From NCBI GenBank assembly GCA_017399165.1, contig JAFQEF010000134.1:1-50914 (forward strand): a stretch of 50,914 nt of DNA. Direction: 5' to 3'. Source of the DNA: Akkermansia sp. Lineage in GTDB: Bacteria > Verrucomicrobiota > Verrucomicrobiia > Verrucomicrobiales > Akkermansiaceae. A program made the position numbers and the translations under genes. Below are positions 49,437 through 50,914 of the stretch, one piece after another. Within the stretch, counting starts at the first letter, position 1, and each line of letters opens with the position of its first letter. The notes beneath the pieces were generated by a model. It saw nothing but the letters and a program-made list of their open reading frames with translations, did no database searches and had not been told where the DNA came from.

Positions 49437-50480
49437 TTATTGAGCCGAGCTCTTGGCTCCACGTTGAATCAGCGCCCGAATGATAGCCACACGGCGTTTT
49501 GTTTTGCGCTGTTGCGCCAATTGCAACGCAGTTTCACCCTTGGGGGTACGCACCTGCACATCTGCCCCGGCGCGTATCAAGCATAAAATGGCGGCATCGT
49601 CCTCACGTTCATCGGCCAGCATGGACAACAAAGCCGTCATGCCGGATGCGGTGGATATCACATTGAGCGGCACCCCGGCCCCCACCAAAGCCTGCACCGT
49701 GGCAGGCGTGTGCAAAATATCAAAAAGAGCCGTCTCGCCCTTAACGTTAACAGCAGCAGGATCTGCCCCGGCCTCACACAACAACTTAACCACTGCCGCA
49801 GACCTTGCCCCATGCAATGCCGTATTACCCGCAGCGTCTGCCGCCTTTACATCTGCCCCCTTCTCTAAATAAAAGCGCACCAACGCCTCATTATTTCTGG
49901 CAACAGCACGCATCAACGGCGTCACACCGCGGGCAGAGGCTCCGTTTACATCCGCCCCCAGCTCCACCAAACGCGTGGCAGTAGCAACATCTCTCACCAC
50001 CAACAAGGGGGAATCCGCAGGAGCATCCGGCGTTACACTGGCACCCTCTTTAAGCAACAGTTCCACACCCGCTTTGTTATTGGTGCTCAATGCACGGTTC
50101 AACGGGGTTGTGCCCGTATCATCCGCAAGGTTTACATCTGCATCCGCCTTAATCAAAGATTGCACCACCGCTGCAGATTGCGTTCGCGTAAGCGGCACGG
50201 CGTTAATGGAATACCCCTTACCGTCGGGATTTGCCCCCGCTTGAATCAGCGTATCCACCAATGTCACATTCCCCTTCTCCGCCGCATCTATCAACAGCGT
50301 TGCGCCACTGGGCAAACGCTTGGCATTCACATCTTCCACTTTGTCTATCAGCCCCATAGAACGCAAACTACGCACCGCTGCTGCATCCTCGGATATAAAT
50401 TGACGCTGCAACACACAAGAGCTGAGCATCAATACACTCAGCACTGCGGAAAAGATGATGTGATTACCTACAAACTTCAT
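49437..50480 (-). CDS. Ankyrin-repeat lipoprotein (347 aa)
   Basis: A lipoprotein signal peptide ends in LMLSSC. The mature protein has about seven ankyrin repeats, visible in units such as GATLLIDAAEKGNVTLVDTLIQAGANPDG, GTTPLNRALSTNNKAGVELLLKEGASV and GVTPLMRAVARNNEALVRFYLEKGADV. It should sit on the periplasmic face of a membrane as a protein-binding scaffold. No catalytic domain is seen. The gene has a near-leaderless promoter of its own and lies between the deacetylase and the tRNA-Gly pair. Confidence 0.88.
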   Translation of the reverse strand: MKFVGNHIIFSAVLSVLMLSSCVLQRQFISEDAAAVRSLRSMGLIDKVEDVNAKRLPSGATLLIDAAEKGNVTLVDTLIQAGANPDGKGYSINAVPLTRTQSAAVVQSLIKADADVNLADDTGTTPLNRALSTNNKAGVELLLKEGASVTPDAPADSPLLVVRDVATATRLVELGADVNGASARGVTPLMRAVARNNEALVRFYLEKGADVKAADAAGNTALHGARSAAVVKLLCEAGADPAAVNVKGETALFDILHTPATVQALVGAGVPLNVISTASGMTALLSMLADEREDDAAILCLIRAGADVQVRTPKGETALQLAQQRKTKRRVAIIRALIQRGAKSSAQ

Positions 50481-50492
50481 AACTACGCCCGC

Positions 50493-50521
50493 AGTTTAGC
50501 AAGCTACACCTCGCCTTGCAA
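50493..50521 (-). promoter_or_regulatory. Promoter of the ankyrin lipoprotein gene
   Basis: On the minus strand TTGCAA (50516-50521), 17 bp, TAAACT (50493-50498), 12 bases before the ATG at 50480. TTGCAA recurs as the -35 of several genes in the window. Confidence 0.62.
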
Positions 50522-50624
50522 GCCAAAACTTTTTTTATACCTCATTTTGCTTGATACACAGCTTATTGCCCTGCTATTTTTTGCTTCGATTACAAAAAAT
50601 CTTACATTTTTCATAAAAAAGGGC

Positions 50625-50652
50625 TTGACTCCTTCTTCCAAACGTGTATAAT
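50625..50652 (+). promoter_or_regulatory. tRNA-Gly promoter
   Basis: TTGACT (50625-50630), 16 bp, TATAAT (50647-50652). This is one of the strongest promoters in the window and lies 47 bases before the first tRNA. Confidence 0.8.
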
Positions 50653-50699
50653 GTCCCCGTCCTCGCCGCCAAGGCGAAACACTTACCACATAAAACAAC

Positions 50700-50771
50700 G
50701 CGGATGTAGCTCAGTGGTAGAGCGCAACCTTGCCAAGGTTGATGTCGTGGGTTCGAATCCCATCATCCGCT
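50700..50771 (+). tRNA. tRNA-Gly (anticodon GCC), copy 1
   Basis: The acceptor GCGGATG pairs with CATCCGC, discriminator T. The anticodon stem CAACC/GGTTG encloses loop TTGCCAA with anticodon GCC, and the T-loop GTTCGAATC is normal. It lies 47 bases after a strong promoter and shares its transcript with copy 2. Confidence 0.97.
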
Positions 50772-50784
50772 CTCCATCATCCAT

Positions 50785-50856
50785 GCGGATGTAGCTCAGT
50801 GGTAGAGCGCAACCTTGCCAAGGTTGATGTCGTGGGTTCGAATCCCATCATCCGCT
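50785..50856 (+). tRNA. tRNA-Gly (anticodon GCC), copy 2
   Basis: Identical in all 72 bases to copy 1, with a repeat period of 85 bases. The spacer between the two is only 13 bases. A strong terminator follows four bases after the end. Confidence 0.97.
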
Positions 50857-50859
50857 CTC

Positions 50860-50901
50860 AAAACAAAAACGGTGCATCGTCAGATGTGCCGTTTTTGTTT
50901 T
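50860..50901 (+). terminator. Terminator after the tRNA-Gly pair
   Basis: A long stem, ACGGTGCATC with GATGTGCCGT (two G-U pairs), extended by A-rich and T-rich flanks, around a GTCA loop. It ends in TTTTTGTTTT. The last bases to 50914 carry nothing that I can assign. Confidence 0.88.
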
Positions 50902-50914
50902 GCATACTTTGGTA

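Noticed and set aside
1..50914. CRISPR arrays, transposases, prophage or rRNA genes
   Set aside because: No regularly spaced repeats, transposase motifs, phage structural genes or rRNA-like sequences were seen.

Overview
The window looks like chromosomal DNA from a Verrucomicrobiota bacterium, most likely a gut Akkermansia-like lineage. This is inferred from the mix of a eukaryote-type glycogen branching enzyme, many exported TPR and ankyrin proteins, a near absence of Shine-Dalgarno sequences, and a DNA polymerase/YolD pair of a kind I know from gut Firmicutes. No 16S gene or other decisive marker is present. Genes are dense on both strands. I see no prophage, transposase, CRISPR array or rRNA.

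Layout. 1-5.6 kb: end of an unknown gene, a small unknown gene, recQ, then uxs, pyrF, thyA and folA on the plus strand. 5.6-9.8 kb: a small secreted basic protein, tRNA-Ser, an rsmA-Nudix fusion, a Y-family polymerase with YolD, and tRNA-Arg. 9.8-13.3 kb: a minus-strand operon containing metF and three or four uncharacterised envelope or helical proteins. 13.3-18.1 kb: pgsA, a lipoprotein, an M23 peptidase and a TPR protein. 18.1-24.6 kb (minus): an EEP-family protein, glgB, lipA, an ankyrin protein and two pseudouridine synthases. 24.6-29.3 kb: a cytoplasmic TPR protein, a palindrome-rich intergenic element, two small proteins and aspS. 29.3-38.1 kb (minus): a run reading penicillin-binding protein, conserved unknown, sufS, EVE/McrB-type GTPase, LlaJI-type nuclease. 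The last two form a likely modification-dependent restriction system. 38.1-45.0 kb: cstA and three exported or membrane proteins, one with a transglutaminase-like core. 45.2-50.5 kb: a membrane protein, hemA, a cobA-hemD fusion, a polysaccharide deacetylase and an ankyrin lipoprotein. The window closes with two identical tRNA-Gly genes.

The most striking signal is at promoter level. At least fourteen genes carry a recognisable -35/-10 pair (TTGnnn, 16-17 bp, TAnnnT-like) whose -10 box ends only 7-13 bases before the start codon. This predicts leaderless or nearly leaderless mRNAs. In several genes (recQ, pgsA, glgB, lipA, the penicillin-binding protein, cstA, the zinc-ribbon protein) the longest ORF start falls inside or directly beside the promoter, so I moved the start downstream. 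Genes inside operons also lack Shine-Dalgarno sequences.

Other points of note: a class A penicillin-binding protein whose transpeptidase has lost its SxxK and SxN motifs, an rRNA methyltransferase fused to a Nudix hydrolase, and a terminator that overlaps the cstA promoter. All calls were made by eye from the sequence. Family names rest on recognised motifs, not on database searches.
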